Source: Nitrosomonadales bacterium (GTDB lineage: Bacteria > Pseudomonadota > Gammaproteobacteria > Burkholderiales > Nitrosomonadaceae). Taken from it: 23,521 nucleotides of DNA. Below, piece after piece: positions 1 through 9,008 of the stretch; position 1 is the stretch's first letter, and each line of letters begins with the position of its first letter. The notes under the pieces are model-generated. The model had not been told where the DNA came from, made no database searches, and saw only the letters and a program-made list of their open reading frames with translations. Location: the NCBI GenBank assembly GCA_004525885.1, contig SPBV01000005.1, forward strand, positions 1 through 23,521, given 5' to 3'. Made by a program: the position numbers and the translations under genes.

Positions 1-1
1 A

Positions 2-592
2 CCTTATATTCCACGGGAGGTGACAAAGGACGATGAAGTACGTTATCAGACTATCTATGCGAGGGAGAAAGGTGCAGTAGCAGCGCCAACCGCGGGGTTA
101 CATTTTGATGAGGTCATGCTGTCAAGGCTACGTGAAATGGGAGTAGTAATTACGTATGTAACATTACATGTAGGTGCAGGTACATTTCAACCAGTTAAAG
201 TAGAAAATATTAGCGATCATAAAATGCACAGAGAGATTTTTCATGTTCCAGAAGAAACAGTTGAAGCTATCCGACTTGCAAAGACTTTAGGCGGACGAGT
301 ACTAGCAGTTGGAACGACATCGCTACGAGCATTGGAGGCGGCAGCTCTGGCTGGTGATGGTAAATTAATACCCAGCTATGGTAACACTGATATTTTCATA
401 ACGCCCGGTTACCACTTGTGTGTAGTCGAGATATTGTTGACAAACTTTCATTTGCCTCGTTCGACCTTAATGATGCTGGTATCTGCATTTGGTGGTTCGG
501 AAAATATTTGTCGCGCATATCAGCATGGGATAGACGAGAGCTATCGATTTCTCAGTTATGGTGATGCTATGCTAATTGAAAGGCAAACATGA
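2..592 (+). CDS. queA: S-adenosylmethionine:tRNA ribosyltransferase-isomerase, C-terminal part (5' end outside window)
   Basis: QueA transfers and isomerises the ribosyl group of SAM onto 7-aminomethyl-7-deazaguanine in tRNA, forming epoxyqueuosine at wobble position 34 of GUN-anticodon tRNAs; it is cytoplasmic. The reading frame is open from base 2 and continues upstream, so this is a fragment of about 196 residues from a protein that is usually about 340-350. Family blocks visible in order are RYQTIYAREKGAVAAPTAGL, the GAGTFQPVK block, GTTSLRALE, and NTDIFITPGY followed by LLTNFHLPRSTL; the end YRFLSYGDAMLIE is typical of the C-terminus. A GTG at position 20 could be mistaken for the start, but the conserved PYIPRE block lies before it. 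The stop codon overlaps the tgt start (ATGA), which fits translational coupling of two successive enzymes in the queuosine pathway. Confidence 0.96.
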   Translation, partial: PYIPREVTKDDEVRYQTIYAREKGAVAAPTAGLHFDEVMLSRLREMGVVITYVTLHVGAGTFQPVKVENISDHKMHREIFHVPEETVEAIRLAKTLGGRVLAVGTTSLRALEAAALAGDGKLIPSYGNTDIFITPGYHLCVVEILLTNFHLPRSTLMMLVSAFGGSENICRAYQHGIDESYRFLSYGDAMLIERQT

Positions 593-1698
593 AATTCCAA
601 GTGCACTCTAGCGATGGCTTAGCCCGCCGCGGAACCCTAACGACGGCTCATGGTAGGGTAGAAACTCCGGCCTTCATGCCAGTGGGTACCTATGGTGCAG
701 TGAAGGCGATGTCACCAGAAGAATTGAGAGAAACAAATGCGCATATCGTACTTGGCAATACATTTCATCTGTGGCTGCGACCAGGCTTAGACGTAATTGA
801 TGCTCATGGTGGTCTGCATCGATTCATGGGTTGGGATAGGCCAATATTGACTGATTCTGGAGGCTTTCAAATTTTTAGCCTAGGCAGAATGCGAAAAATC
901 ACCGAAGAAGGAGTGAAGTTTCAATCGCCTGTAAATGGTGACGCATATTTTCTCACACCAGAAGAGTCCATGCGCATTCAACGTGCACTAAATTCAGATA
1001 TTGTAATGATATTTGATGAGTGTACGCCTTATCCGGCAGATGAGTCGATAGCAAAAATATCTATGGAGCTAAGTTTGCGCTGGGCCGAGCGTTCGAGGCG
1101 TGCTCATGACAACGATGGAGGAAACCCCAACGCACTATTTGGCATCATTCAAGGTGGAATGTACGAGAACCTGCGTGATCAATCCCTTGCTAAGTTGAAG
1201 GATATAGGTTTTGATGGTTATGCCATAGGCGGGCTGTCGGTAGGCGAGCCCAAGGGTGATATGCAACGCATTCTCAAACATTCGGTTCAACAATTACCAG
1301 TTGACAAGCCACGTTATCTTATGGGTGTTGGAACACCAGCTGACATCCTCAACGCAGTTTCACAGGGTGTGGACATGTTTGATTGTGTACTACCAACACG
1401 TAATGCCCGTAACGGTTGGTTATTTACACGGAACGGAATACTCAAATTGCGTAATAATCAATATCGTACGGACATATCTCCACCAGATGAGCAGTGCGGT
1501 TGCTACACTTGTCGCCACTTTACTCGTGCCTATCTACATCATTTACAGCGGATTAACGAAATTCTTGGTTCGCGCCTTAATACTTTGCATAATTTACATT
1601 ATTACCAACAATTAATGAGTGAAATTCGTACCGCCATCGAGACGGGTAGACTCGAGGAATACGTACAAGAATTTCAGGCTAACGCCGCGTCATGCTAG
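589..1698 (+). CDS. tgt: queuine/preQ1 tRNA-guanine transglycosylase
   Basis: Tgt swaps guanine-34 of Asp, Asn, His and Tyr tRNAs for the queuosine precursor preQ1, the step before QueA. At 369 residues it has the usual bacterial length. The catalytic block TDSGGFQ is at residues 88-94 (D89 corresponds to the general acid/base). The nucleophile block GVDMFDCVLPTRNARNG starts near residue 260, and D265 corresponds to the E. coli nucleophile D264. GGLSVGEPK is the tRNA/substrate-binding loop. The C-terminal zinc site is complete: C303, C305, C308 and a histidine near 334. The ATG start overlaps the queA stop. Nothing unusual is visible, and another function is very unlikely. Confidence 0.98.
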   Translation: MKFQVHSSDGLARRGTLTTAHGRVETPAFMPVGTYGAVKAMSPEELRETNAHIVLGNTFHLWLRPGLDVIDAHGGLHRFMGWDRPILTDSGGFQIFSLGRMRKITEEGVKFQSPVNGDAYFLTPEESMRIQRALNSDIVMIFDECTPYPADESIAKISMELSLRWAERSRRAHDNDGGNPNALFGIIQGGMYENLRDQSLAKLKDIGFDGYAIGGLSVGEPKGDMQRILKHSVQQLPVDKPRYLMGVGTPADILNAVSQGVDMFDCVLPTRNARNGWLFTRNGILKLRNNQYRTDISPPDEQCGCYTCRHFTRAYLHHLQRINEILGSRLNTLHNLHYYQQLMSEIRTAIETGRLEEYVQEFQANAASC

Positions 1699-1735
1699 AA
1701 TGCACCTCCTTTAAAATCTTCTTTGGAAAAATGCT

Positions 1736-2071
1736 ATGTTGATTAGTGAAGCTTATGCTCAAGCTTCCGCCCCAGCTGGGGGTGGAATGTTAATGGAATT
1801 GCCTTTAATAGCACTAGTCATAGCAATATTTTACTTCGTGGTAATTCGCCCTCAGACAAAGCGGACGAAGGAGCAAAAATTAATGATTGAGGCGCTGCAG
1901 AAGGGTGATGAGGTAGTAACAAGTGGCGGCGTACTAGGGCGGGTAGCCAAACTTACGGAGAATTATGTGATATTGGATATTTTTCCAAGCGTAGAGATTA
2001 CACTCCAGAAAACGGCTATTCAAACTTTACTACCAAAAGGAACATTGAAGAGCATTGAAAAGGAAAAATAA
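1736..2071 (+). CDS. yajC: Sec translocon accessory protein YajC
   Basis: YajC is a small single-pass inner-membrane protein that associates with SecD and SecF in the SecDF-YajC complex, which assists late steps of protein export. The 111-residue product has a short polar, Ala/Gly/Pro-rich N-terminus, one hydrophobic segment at about residues 18-38 (MLMELPLIALVIAIFYFVVI), then the family hallmark RPQTKR and the cytoplasmic domain with KGDEVVTSGGVLGRV. The length is normal. It lies 37 nt after tgt and upstream of secD-secF, the standard proteobacterial order. A nearby ATG at 1731 is in another frame and is not used. Confidence 0.96.
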   Translation: MLISEAYAQASAPAGGGMLMELPLIALVIAIFYFVVIRPQTKRTKEQKLMIEALQKGDEVVTSGGVLGRVAKLTENYVILDIFPSVEITLQKTAIQTLLPKGTLKSIEKEK

Positions 2072-2106
2072 CAGCAGCGAAACTGAAGTATAAAAGGAGG
2101 GATATA

Positions 2107-2151
2107 ATTCTTTCCACATCGTCTTTTTATTTGTGTCCATCTACAATATGA
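2107..2151 (+). CDS. possible 14-codon leader peptide with ATT start upstream of secD (speculative)
   Basis: A perfect AAGGAGG at 2094-2100 is followed 6 nt later by ATT at 2107. From there a reading frame of 14 codons (ILSTSSFYLCPSTI) ends in a TGA that overlaps the secD ATG as ATGA. ATT is a rare but real initiation codon (infC in enterobacteria). This arrangement would explain a strong ribosome-binding sequence that has no ATG, GTG or TTG at normal distance, and would couple secD translation to the leader. It could equally be coincidence: TATAAT at 2103-2108 suggests the same bases might belong to a promoter. Confidence 0.2.
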   Translation: MLSTSSFYLCPSTI

Positions 2152-3989
2152 ACCGTTACCCCCTCTGGAAATATTTGATTATCTTGGTTTCAGTTCTACT
2201 CGGGTTACTCTACACCCTGCCTAATTTTTATGGTGAATCGCCAGCGGTTCAAATTTCGCCTATACGTGCCACTGATAAGGCTGATACTGTATTACTTTCA
2301 CGAGTCGAAGGTACATTGAGAAAAAATAATATTTCGATCAACGGAATGCTTCTTGAAACAGGCGGCGTCAAAGTTCGTTTTGCGGATACTGATATACAGC
2401 TCAAAGCAAAGGATATATTACAGTCGGAACTTGGTAACGGGTATGTGGTTGCACTAAATTTGCTTTCAAATTCACCTCAGTGGTTGACTGACCTCAGCGC
2501 GTTACCAATGTATTTGGGGCTTGATCTACGCGGTGGCGTTCATTTTTTATTGCAGGTAGATATGAAAGGAGCTCTTTCCAAGTCGCTTGATCGTTATAGC
2601 GCTGATATACGGGGTAGTTTGCGCGAGGAGAAAATCCGTTATAAGGGATTAACTAAGGAAGGTTCACAGATTATTGTGAAATTTCCTGATCCTGAGTCAC
2701 GCGCTAAAGCAAGCGATGAAATTAATAAGAGTTATGATGATTTAGGTGTGCGAGAGAACGATGTGCAAGATGAGTTCCATCTTGCGATAACTCTGAAACA
2801 AGAAGCATTAAAGCGTATGCAGAACTCTGCTGTGCAGCAGAATATTACTACGCTACGCAATCGTGTTAATGAGCTAGGTGTGGCAGAGCCTATTATTCAG
2901 CAGGCTGGGGCTGATCGTGTTGTAGTGCAATTACCAGGTGTGCAGGATACTGCAAAAGCTAAGGACATATTGGGGCGAACTGCCACATTGGAGTTGCGTA
3001 TGGTTGATGAGGAACATGACGTGAGTTTGGCGTTGAGTGGACAGCGTCACTCTGGTTCAGAGCTTTACACTGAGCGCGGTGGTGGTCCGGTATTAGTAAA
3101 AAAACAGGTGATGTTGACCGGAGACCGCATCAATGACGCGCAACCTGGTTTTGATAACAATAATCAGCCGGCAGTGCACATCAATTTAGACAGTAATGGC
3201 GCGCGTATTTTCAAACAATTGACTCGAGATAATGTTGGTAAGCGCATGGCAATCCTTCTGATTGAGAAGAATCAGAAGGAGGTTATTACCGCACCAGTAA
3301 TAAGAGAAGAGATAGCCGGTGGACGAGTGCAGATTACTGGAAATATGACTATAGCGGAAGCAAGAGATGTTTCGTTGTTGCTGCGTGCTGGTGCGTTAGC
3401 TGCACCCATGGATATTATTGAAGAGCGAACCGTAGGCCCTAGTCTTGGCGCAGAAAATATCTCTCGTGGCTTTAATTCAACTTTATTTGGTTTTGCGGCC
3501 ATCGCTATTTTTATGACTCTTTATTATTTGATCTTCGGTTTTATCTCAATAACTGCGCTCGGTGTAAATTTATTACTGTTGATTGGTCTTCTCTCGATCT
3601 TACAAGCCACTTTGACCCTTCCCGGTATGGCGGCAATTGCACTTACGTTAGGAATGGCTATCGATGCTAATGTGTTGATAAATGAACGCATTCGAGATGA
3701 GTTACGGAATGGTGTTTCACCACAGGCTGCAATTAACGCTGGATATGAGCGCGCATTTGGTACCATATTGGATGCCAACATAACTACTATGATTGCTGGC
3801 ATTGCGCTATTTGCTTTTGGTTCTGGCCCGGTAAAAGGTTTTGCAGTAGTGTTGTGTTTGGGAATTTTGACTTCAATGTTTAGTGCAGTTATGGTCTCGC
3901 GCTCCTTGGTTAATCTGTTGTACGGGAAACGTAGAAAACTAGAACATGTTCCTATCGGCCAAGTATGGAAGCCGGGGAGCAACAAATGA
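2148..3989 (+). CDS. secD: protein translocase subunit SecD
   Basis: SecD works with SecF as a proton-driven accessory of SecYEG that pulls exported proteins out on the periplasmic side. I take the ATG at 2148 as the start because the resulting N-terminus MNRYPLWKY is the conserved SecD beginning; a GTG five codons upstream at 2133 would add SIYN plus M with no Shine-Dalgarno sequence. The product is about 613 residues. The first membrane segment is at about 8-25, the D1 motif LGLDLRGGVHFLLQVD is near 123, and a large periplasmic P1 domain follows. The C-terminal five-helix region (about 445-600) contains GMAIDANVLINERIRDE. A strong AAGGAGG lies 48 nt before this ATG (2094-2100), too far to serve it directly; see the leader-peptide finding. 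Confidence 0.97.
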   Translation: MNRYPLWKYLIILVSVLLGLLYTLPNFYGESPAVQISPIRATDKADTVLLSRVEGTLRKNNISINGMLLETGGVKVRFADTDIQLKAKDILQSELGNGYVVALNLLSNSPQWLTDLSALPMYLGLDLRGGVHFLLQVDMKGALSKSLDRYSADIRGSLREEKIRYKGLTKEGSQIIVKFPDPESRAKASDEINKSYDDLGVRENDVQDEFHLAITLKQEALKRMQNSAVQQNITTLRNRVNELGVAEPIIQQAGADRVVVQLPGVQDTAKAKDILGRTATLELRMVDEEHDVSLALSGQRHSGSELYTERGGGPVLVKKQVMLTGDRINDAQPGFDNNNQPAVHINLDSNGARIFKQLTRDNVGKRMAILLIEKNQKEVITAPVIREEIAGGRVQITGNMTIAEARDVSLLLRAGALAAPMDIIEERTVGPSLGAENISRGFNSTLFGFAAIAIFMTLYYLIFGFISITALGVNLLLLIGLLSILQATLTLPGMAAIALTLGMAIDANVLINERIRDELRNGVSPQAAINAGYERAFGTILDANITTMIAGIALFAFGSGPVKGFAVVLCLGILTSMFSAVMVSRSLVNLLYGKRRKLEHVPIGQVWKPGSNK

Positions 3990-4045
3990 TAATACCCAGG
4001 ACTAAGATGGAAATAGTCAACTTTGTAAAAGAGTAAAGGTTCTAC

Positions 4046-4981
4046 ATGGAATTTTTCAGAATCAAGCGTGATATTCCCTTCATGAGTTGGGGGAAATATA
4101 CCACCACTATATCACTGGCAACTTTCATTATTGCTGTGTTTTTTATCGTTACCAAGGGGTTAAATTTAGGTGTCGATTTTACTGGTGGAACCGTTATGGA
4201 AGTTGGCTACACTCAGGCTGCTGATCTCAACAGGGTGCGGAATACCCTTGCCAAGATTGGGATGTCAGATGCTAGTGTACAAAATTTTGGAACCTCTAGC
4301 GATGTACTAATACGTTTGCCTGCCAAGCCAGAAAAATCTAGTGCTCAGCTGTCTGAGATAGTTATGGCAGCACTACACCAGGACGACATTACAGTAGAGA
4401 TGCGCAGAGTGGAGTTTGTTGGTCCGCAAGTAGGTGAAGAGCTGGTTGAAAATGGTGCGCTTGCGTTACTTATAGTTTCCTTAGGCATCATTGCATATTT
4501 GGCCATCCGTTTCGAATGGAAATTTGGTGTCGCCGCCATTATTGCTAATCTGCATGACGTGGTAATAATTATTGGTTTTTTTGCATTTTTTCAGTGGGAG
4601 TTCTCCTTAACGGTCCTGGCAGCGGTACTAGCGATTCTGGGTTACTCAGTAAATGAATCGGTAGTAGTGTTTGATCGCATACGTGAAAATTTTCGCACGA
4701 TGCGTAAGACCTCAGTAGCGCAAGTCATAGATAACGCAATCACTCGCACCATGTCGCGTACTATTATCACCCACGGTTGCACCCAGATGGCAGTTTGTTC
4801 AATGCTCTTCTTTGGAGGTGAGGCGCTACATTACTTTGCTTTGGCGCTTACCATCGGAATCTTATTTGGTATTTATTCTGCGGTTCTGGTAGCGAGTCCT
4901 ATCGTCATGCTTCTAGGTGTTTCACGTGAGGATCTTGTTAAAGTAGAAAAGAAAGAGAAAGAAGCCGAAGCATTACCTTAA
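4046..4981 (+). CDS. secF: protein translocase subunit SecF
   Basis: SecF is the inner-membrane partner of SecD in the SecDF-YajC complex. The 311-residue product has a first membrane segment at about residues 20-38, followed by the family motif LGVDFTGGTVMEV (41-53). The C-terminal five-helix bundle begins near residue 135, and the conserved block GYSVNESVVVFDRIREN lies at about 199-215. The C-terminus is charged (EKKEKEAEALP). It starts 56 nt after secD with AAAGG upstream, consistent with cotranscription. Length and motifs are ordinary. Confidence 0.98.
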   Translation: MEFFRIKRDIPFMSWGKYTTTISLATFIIAVFFIVTKGLNLGVDFTGGTVMEVGYTQAADLNRVRNTLAKIGMSDASVQNFGTSSDVLIRLPAKPEKSSAQLSEIVMAALHQDDITVEMRRVEFVGPQVGEELVENGALALLIVSLGIIAYLAIRFEWKFGVAAIIANLHDVVIIIGFFAFFQWEFSLTVLAAVLAILGYSVNESVVVFDRIRENFRTMRKTSVAQVIDNAITRTMSRTIITHGCTQMAVCSMLFFGGEALHYFALALTIGILFGIYSAVLVASPIVMLLGVSREDLVKVEKKEKEAEALP

Positions 4982-5019
4982 TTTTAGTCGCCGATTTACC
5001 AATCTCTTATTAGATCATT

Positions 5020-5691
5020 TTGGAACTTTTTACCCAATTTATCGATATCGTTCTGCATTTGGACCAGCATCTTACCTGGCTGATTCAGAATTACGAAAAC
5101 TGGGTTTATCTTATCCTATTTTTGATTATTTTCTGTGAGACTGGATTAGTTATAATGCCATTTTTACCTGGAGATTCGTTGCTATTTGTAGCGGGTGCAA
5201 TCGCAGCAAATGGTGTGATGGATGTTCAGTTTTTGGTAATATTGTTAATGCTCGCTGCGTTCATTGGCGATAATACAAATTACTGGATTGGGCGCTATTT
5301 AGGACCCAAGCTATTTTCCCGTACAGATTCGCGAATATTAAACCGTAAACACCTGGAAAAAACAAACATATTTTATAAGAAGCATGGTGGGAAGACTATT
5401 ATCTTTGCACGTTTCTTACCAATTTTTCGTACTTTCGCGCCATTTGTTGCAGGCATTGGGCGTATGACTTACACGACTTTCATGACATTTAGTGCATTCG
5501 GTAGCTTATTCTGGATCAATTTCTTTATTTTTGGCGGTTATTTCTTTGGAAATGTGCCTATAGTGAAGAACAATCTTTCTTTTTTCATACTTGGTATTGT
5601 TTTCATTTCTATCATTCCAGGCGTCATTCAATTCATTCGAAGTTGGCTTGGTGGCAGTAGAAAAAGTAAAAATCGTGATAAAATTGAGTAG
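5020..5691 (+). CDS. DedA-family membrane protein (probable undecaprenyl-phosphate/lipid transporter)
   Basis: Members of this inner-membrane family (E. coli YqjA, YghB, DedA) have been linked to flipping of undecaprenyl phosphate and to envelope integrity and proton-dependent drug tolerance. The 223-residue product is hydrophobic with several membrane segments. The functional positions known from YqjA are present at nearly identical numbers: E40 and D52 in the stretch CETGLVIMPFLPGDSLLF, and R131 and R137 in FARFLPIFRTFAPF. GDNTNYWIGRYLG is also typical. The start is TTG at 5020: the only upstream in-frame codons before a TAG are ATC and ATT, and MELFTQFID aligns with the usual family N-terminus. 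It follows secF by 38 nt and is probably in the same transcript. Which paralogue it is cannot be told from sequence alone. Confidence 0.9.
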   Translation: MELFTQFIDIVLHLDQHLTWLIQNYENWVYLILFLIIFCETGLVIMPFLPGDSLLFVAGAIAANGVMDVQFLVILLMLAAFIGDNTNYWIGRYLGPKLFSRTDSRILNRKHLEKTNIFYKKHGGKTIIFARFLPIFRTFAPFVAGIGRMTYTTFMTFSAFGSLFWINFFIFGGYFFGNVPIVKNNLSFFILGIVFISIIPGVIQFIRSWLGGSRKSKNRDKIE

Positions 5692-5745
5692 AATAATTCA
5701 GTACAGGGTGTTTCTCTAAACTCTCTTTGCTAAATGCTTTTTCTA

Positions 5746-6831
5746 TTACTTTTTAGCTCCAATTTTTATCGCTCGTTGTCTTGATTGTTCGGCTTCTTCT
5801 TCTGGTTCTTCTAAGCCAATCCAACCTTGTAAATTTTTGAGAGCGATATCAGCTAAGGCTTGTGTCCAGTCATCACGTTCATTAAGACAGGGAATATAAT
5901 GAAACTCTTGACCTCCTGCCTGAATAAAAGTGGCCCTGCCCTCTATAGCAATTTCTTCCAGTGTCTCGAGGCAGTCAGAAACAAAACCAGGGCAGATTAC
6001 ATCTATTCGTCTAGTATTCTGCTTGCCAAATTGTTCTAGTATGTCCGCAGTATAGGGCCTTAACCATTCAGTCCTACCAAAACGAGACTGGAAACAAATT
6101 TGGAATTTGTTTGTATCCAGGTTAAGTGCTTCGGCCAGAAGCCTGCCAGTTTTCTGACATTCGCAGTGGTAGGGGTCGCCCTTGTCCAGAGTGAAGCGTG
6201 GCACACCGTGGAAACTCATGATCAGCTTGTCTGGTTCTCCGGTTCTCATCCAGTAATCGCGCACATTTTGTGCTAGTGCATTAATATAACTAGGGTCATC
6301 ATGATAATGTTTGACTGTTCGGATAGCTGGGACATTGCGCATTTTTCTTAACTGCACAAATACCGCATCGAATGCTGCTGCGGTGCTACTAGCTGCGTAT
6401 TGAGGATAGAGTGGCAATACCAGAATACGCTCACATCCATGTTGTTTCATTCGCACTAGGATCTCTGAGATAGAGGGACTCCCTATACTCATAGCATACT
6501 CTACCAACGGCGCTGGTTTAATGCGTTCTCCAATGAAACCAAGCAATAATTTAGCCTGGCGTTCAGTATGAACTTTCAGTGGCGAACCTTCTGGCGTCCA
6601 GATTAAAGAATATTTTTCTGCTGATTTCTTAGGACGAGTATTTAAGATGATAGCGTTCAGTATTGGCCACCAAATCCATCTTGAAATTTCAATTACTCTA
6701 GAGTTACTTAGGAATTCTTTGAGGTATGGCCGTAACGCTTTCTTTGTTGGCGCATCTGGGGTGCCAAGGTTTACAAGTAGAATTCCAGTCCTACTAGTAG
6801 AGCCATGCTGATAAATAGGTTCGGGAGACAT
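5746..6831 (-). CDS. hemH: ferrochelatase
   Basis: HemH inserts Fe2+ into protoporphyrin IX, the last step of haem b synthesis; it acts in the cytoplasm or at the inner membrane face. The 361-residue protein shows the family N-terminus GILLVNLGTPDAP (16-28), the block LPLYPQYAASSTAAAFD (139-155), the metal-site motif SFHGVP with H208, and DCLETLEE with E289, the two residues that coordinate iron in characterised enzymes. The C-terminal YHCECQKTGRLLAEAL and FQSRFGRTEWLRPYT blocks are also as expected. It lies 80 bp downstream of hrcA on the same strand and converges on the DedA gene. Confidence 0.97.
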   Translation of the reverse strand: MSPEPIYQHGSTSRTGILLVNLGTPDAPTKKALRPYLKEFLSNSRVIEISRWIWWPILNAIILNTRPKKSAEKYSLIWTPEGSPLKVHTERQAKLLLGFIGERIKPAPLVEYAMSIGSPSISEILVRMKQHGCERILVLPLYPQYAASSTAAAFDAVFVQLRKMRNVPAIRTVKHYHDDPSYINALAQNVRDYWMRTGEPDKLIMSFHGVPRFTLDKGDPYHCECQKTGRLLAEALNLDTNKFQICFQSRFGRTEWLRPYTADILEQFGKQNTRRIDVICPGFVSDCLETLEEIAIEGRATFIQAGGQEFHYIPCLNERDDWTQALADIALKNLQGWIGLEEPEEEAEQSRQRAIKIGAKK

Positions 6832-6911
6832 CAGTTTAGTTTTTAATTAAGTTATAAAAATAGGCTGCCTTCTCTGGATCTATTACGGTAGCAATTGATC
6901 GCACCAGTTAA

Positions 6912-7931
6912 TCAATGGCGCGATAACGCACTGGAAAGCAACCTGGCTGTTACGTCTACAATTGGGATAACACGTTCGTATGCCATACGAGTAGGACCAA
7001 TCACACTAACTGTACCGACAATTTTTCCATCTACCTCGTAGGGTGCAGTGACAACGCTGAATTCATCTAGTGTTGCTGTATCTGATTCACCACCAATGAA
7101 TATTTTTACGCCTTGCGCCTGGCGGCTAAAGTCTAGCAGTCGCAGTAATGCGGTTTTCCGCTCAAATAAGCTAAATAGTTTTTTCAAGCTCGCCATGTTA
7201 TTTGATAAGTCCTGTACATCAAGTAGCCTGCGTTCACCCGCCACTACCATGGTTTCACTGCTCTCACTAATTGCTTCACTGCCGACTTCAATAGCTGCTG
7301 TCATGAGGCTGGCCATATCATGGTGTAATTTCTTTAGTTCGTTCTGAAGACGGCTTCGGATTTCTTTCAATGTACAGCCAGCATAATTCTGGTTTATGAA
7401 GTTTGCTGCTTCAACTAATTCTGATTGGCTATAGGCTCTGTCAGTAAAAAGTACTCGGTTTTGCACATCACCCTCTGGGGTGACGATAATAAGGAGAATG
7501 CGTCCCTCAGACAGAGTCATGAATTCTATGTAACGAAACACCGTGTTATTACGTTTGGGCGTGACAATTACACCGGCAAAATGCGTTAATTCAGACAACA
7601 ACTGTGATGCTAAATTGATCAAGCGGGATGGATTATTTGGGGGCAACTGATCTTCCAGATGATGGATCTCGATTGAGCCCAAAGGTTTGACAACCAGTAG
7701 TGTATCCACGAACAAACGGTAGCCTCGTGGAGTAGGGATGCGTCCAGAGGAAGTGTGGGGACTAGTAACAAAACCCATTTCCTCAAGGTCAGCCATCACG
7801 TTGCGTATGGTAGCAGGACTCAAGTCCAATCCTGAGAACTTAGAGAGTGAGTGAGAGCCTACCGGATGGCCTTCTCTGATATAACATTCAACCAATGTTT
7901 TGAGTAGGATTTGGGCGCGCCGATTAATCAT
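6912..7931 (-). CDS. hrcA: heat-inducible transcription repressor HrcA
   Basis: HrcA represses chaperone operons such as groESL by binding CIRCE operators, with GroEL acting as its folding co-factor. The 339-residue protein has the N-terminal winged-helix domain (RAQILLKTLVECYIREGHPV, residues 5-24) followed by LSPATIRNVMADLEEMGF and the diagnostic HTSSGRIPTPRGYRLFVD. The GAF-like central domain and C-terminus (ending LLSSALSRH) have normal length. I see no CIRCE sequence (TTAGCACTC-N9-GAGTGCTAA) in its upstream region 7932-8105 or elsewhere in the window, so its targets must lie outside. It is divergent from nadK and probably cotranscribed with hemH. Confidence 0.97.
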   Translation of the reverse strand: MINRRAQILLKTLVECYIREGHPVGSHSLSKFSGLDLSPATIRNVMADLEEMGFVTSPHTSSGRIPTPRGYRLFVDTLLVVKPLGSIEIHHLEDQLPPNNPSRLINLASQLLSELTHFAGVIVTPKRNNTVFRYIEFMTLSEGRILLIIVTPEGDVQNRVLFTDRAYSQSELVEAANFINQNYAGCTLKEIRSRLQNELKKLHHDMASLMTAAIEVGSEAISESSETMVVAGERRLLDVQDLSNNMASLKKLFSLFERKTALLRLLDFSRQAQGVKIFIGGESDTATLDEFSVVTAPYEVDGKIVGTVSVIGPTRMAYERVIPIVDVTARLLSSALSRH

Positions 7932-8105
7932 TCGGTCATTCTACACTAGGATTTAGGTTTCTGGACCCAAGGACAAGCAAAGCGGGTTCGGTTATTCTGA
8001 ATCTTGAATTTTTTGTCTCTTGATGCCCAGATATGGTTTAATCATGAAAGCAATATCTCTATAATTTATATCAATGGTTCATTTAAGTTTAGGCTCAACT
8101 CTGCG

Positions 8106-9008
8106 ATGAATTCTTTATTCAAAACTATAGCTTTGATTGGTAAGCATGATAATCCAGAAATCATGGCGCCGCTTCTGCGTCTGGGACAATATATGGAAAG
8201 CCGAAGGATTAGTGTGGTGCTGGACTGCCTTACTGCCCCACATGTTCAAGGGAAAAAATATCCCATTCTAACTCTGGACGAGATCGGTGCGCGAGCTGAT
8301 TTAGCGATTGTTCTGGGTGGCGACGGTACCATGCTTAATATTGCACGTAGACTAGCCCCTTTCGATGTGCCGCTAGTTGGAATCAACCAAGGTCGGCTTG
8401 GGTTTCTCACAGACCTTTCTATCGATACGATGCTAGAAACCTTAGGCTCCATTTTTGATGGTAAATATATCACCGAGAGGCGCATGTTGCTATCTGCTGA
8501 GGTGATACGTGGCAAGGATAGTTTGTTTAGTGCTCAGGCATTCAATGATGTAGCTGTAAATCGAGGGGTTGGCGGGGGTATGGTTGAATTTGAAGTGCAC
8601 ATCGACGGAGAGTATGTTTATTCTTTACGAGCAGATGGCTTGATTATAGCTACTCCAACAGGTTCTACAGCATACGCATTGTCATCGGGCGGACCGATTT
8701 TGCACCCTAGCCTCGACCTGATTGCGCTGGTTCCTGTGAGTCCACATACACTAAGCAACCGGCCTATCGTGGTAGGGCCTGACGCTATGGTGGAAATTTT
8801 AATGCATCGCACTGAAGGAGCGCGTATTCATTCTGACAGCCACTCTCATTTTGACCTGGATGAAAGTGATAAAGTTGTAATTCGTCGCTCACCTCACACT
8901 GTGAGATTACTACATTCCTCCAATCACAGCTATTATCGTATGTTGCGAGAAAAGCTTGGTTGGAGTGGGTTTTCTTATGAAAAAGCCATTAATCTACCAT
9001 CATGTTAA
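8106..9008 (+). CDS. nadK: NAD kinase
   Basis: NadK phosphorylates NAD to NADP using ATP or polyphosphate. The open frame begins at a TTG at 8004, but the conserved N-terminus (MNSLFKTIALIGK) starts at the ATG at 8106, giving 300 residues, the usual length; the extra 34 codons upstream look like untranslated leader. The kinase signature LGGDGTMLNIAR has GGDG at residues 71-74. It is followed by GINQGRLGFLTD, NDVAVNRG, ADGLIIATPTGSTAYALSSG and PVSPHTLSNRPIV, covering the nucleotide-binding and catalytic blocks. The last 7 nt overlap recN, which suggests translational coupling. Confidence 0.97.
   Translation: MNSLFKTIALIGKHDNPEIMAPLLRLGQYMESRRISVVLDCLTAPHVQGKKYPILTLDEIGARADLAIVLGGDGTMLNIARRLAPFDVPLVGINQGRLGFLTDLSIDTMLETLGSIFDGKYITERRMLLSAEVIRGKDSLFSAQAFNDVAVNRGVGGGMVEFEVHIDGEYVYSLRADGLIIATPTGSTAYALSSGGPILHPSLDLIALVPVSPHTLSNRPIVVGPDAMVEILMHRTEGARIHSDSHSHFDLDESDKVVIRRSPHTVRLLHSSNHSYYRMLREKLGWSGFSYEKAINLPSC

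Noticed and set aside
2133..2147. GTG at 2133 as the secD start
   Set aside because: It adds five residues not seen in the family and has no Shine-Dalgarno; MNRYPLWKY from the ATG at 2148 is the conserved beginning.
3524..3985. 153-codon minus-strand frame opposite secD
   Set aside because: It lies wholly within the membrane-helix region of secD and has the composition of an antisense shadow; the same holds for the other antisense frames over secF, recN and the pump gene.
8004..8105. 34-codon N-terminal extension of nadK from a TTG
   Set aside because: The family N-terminus begins at the ATG at 8106, and the extension is AT-rich with no similarity.
7932..8105. CIRCE operator for HrcA autoregulation
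   Set aside because: No TTAGCACTC/GAGTGCTAA pair, even allowing mismatches that I could see.
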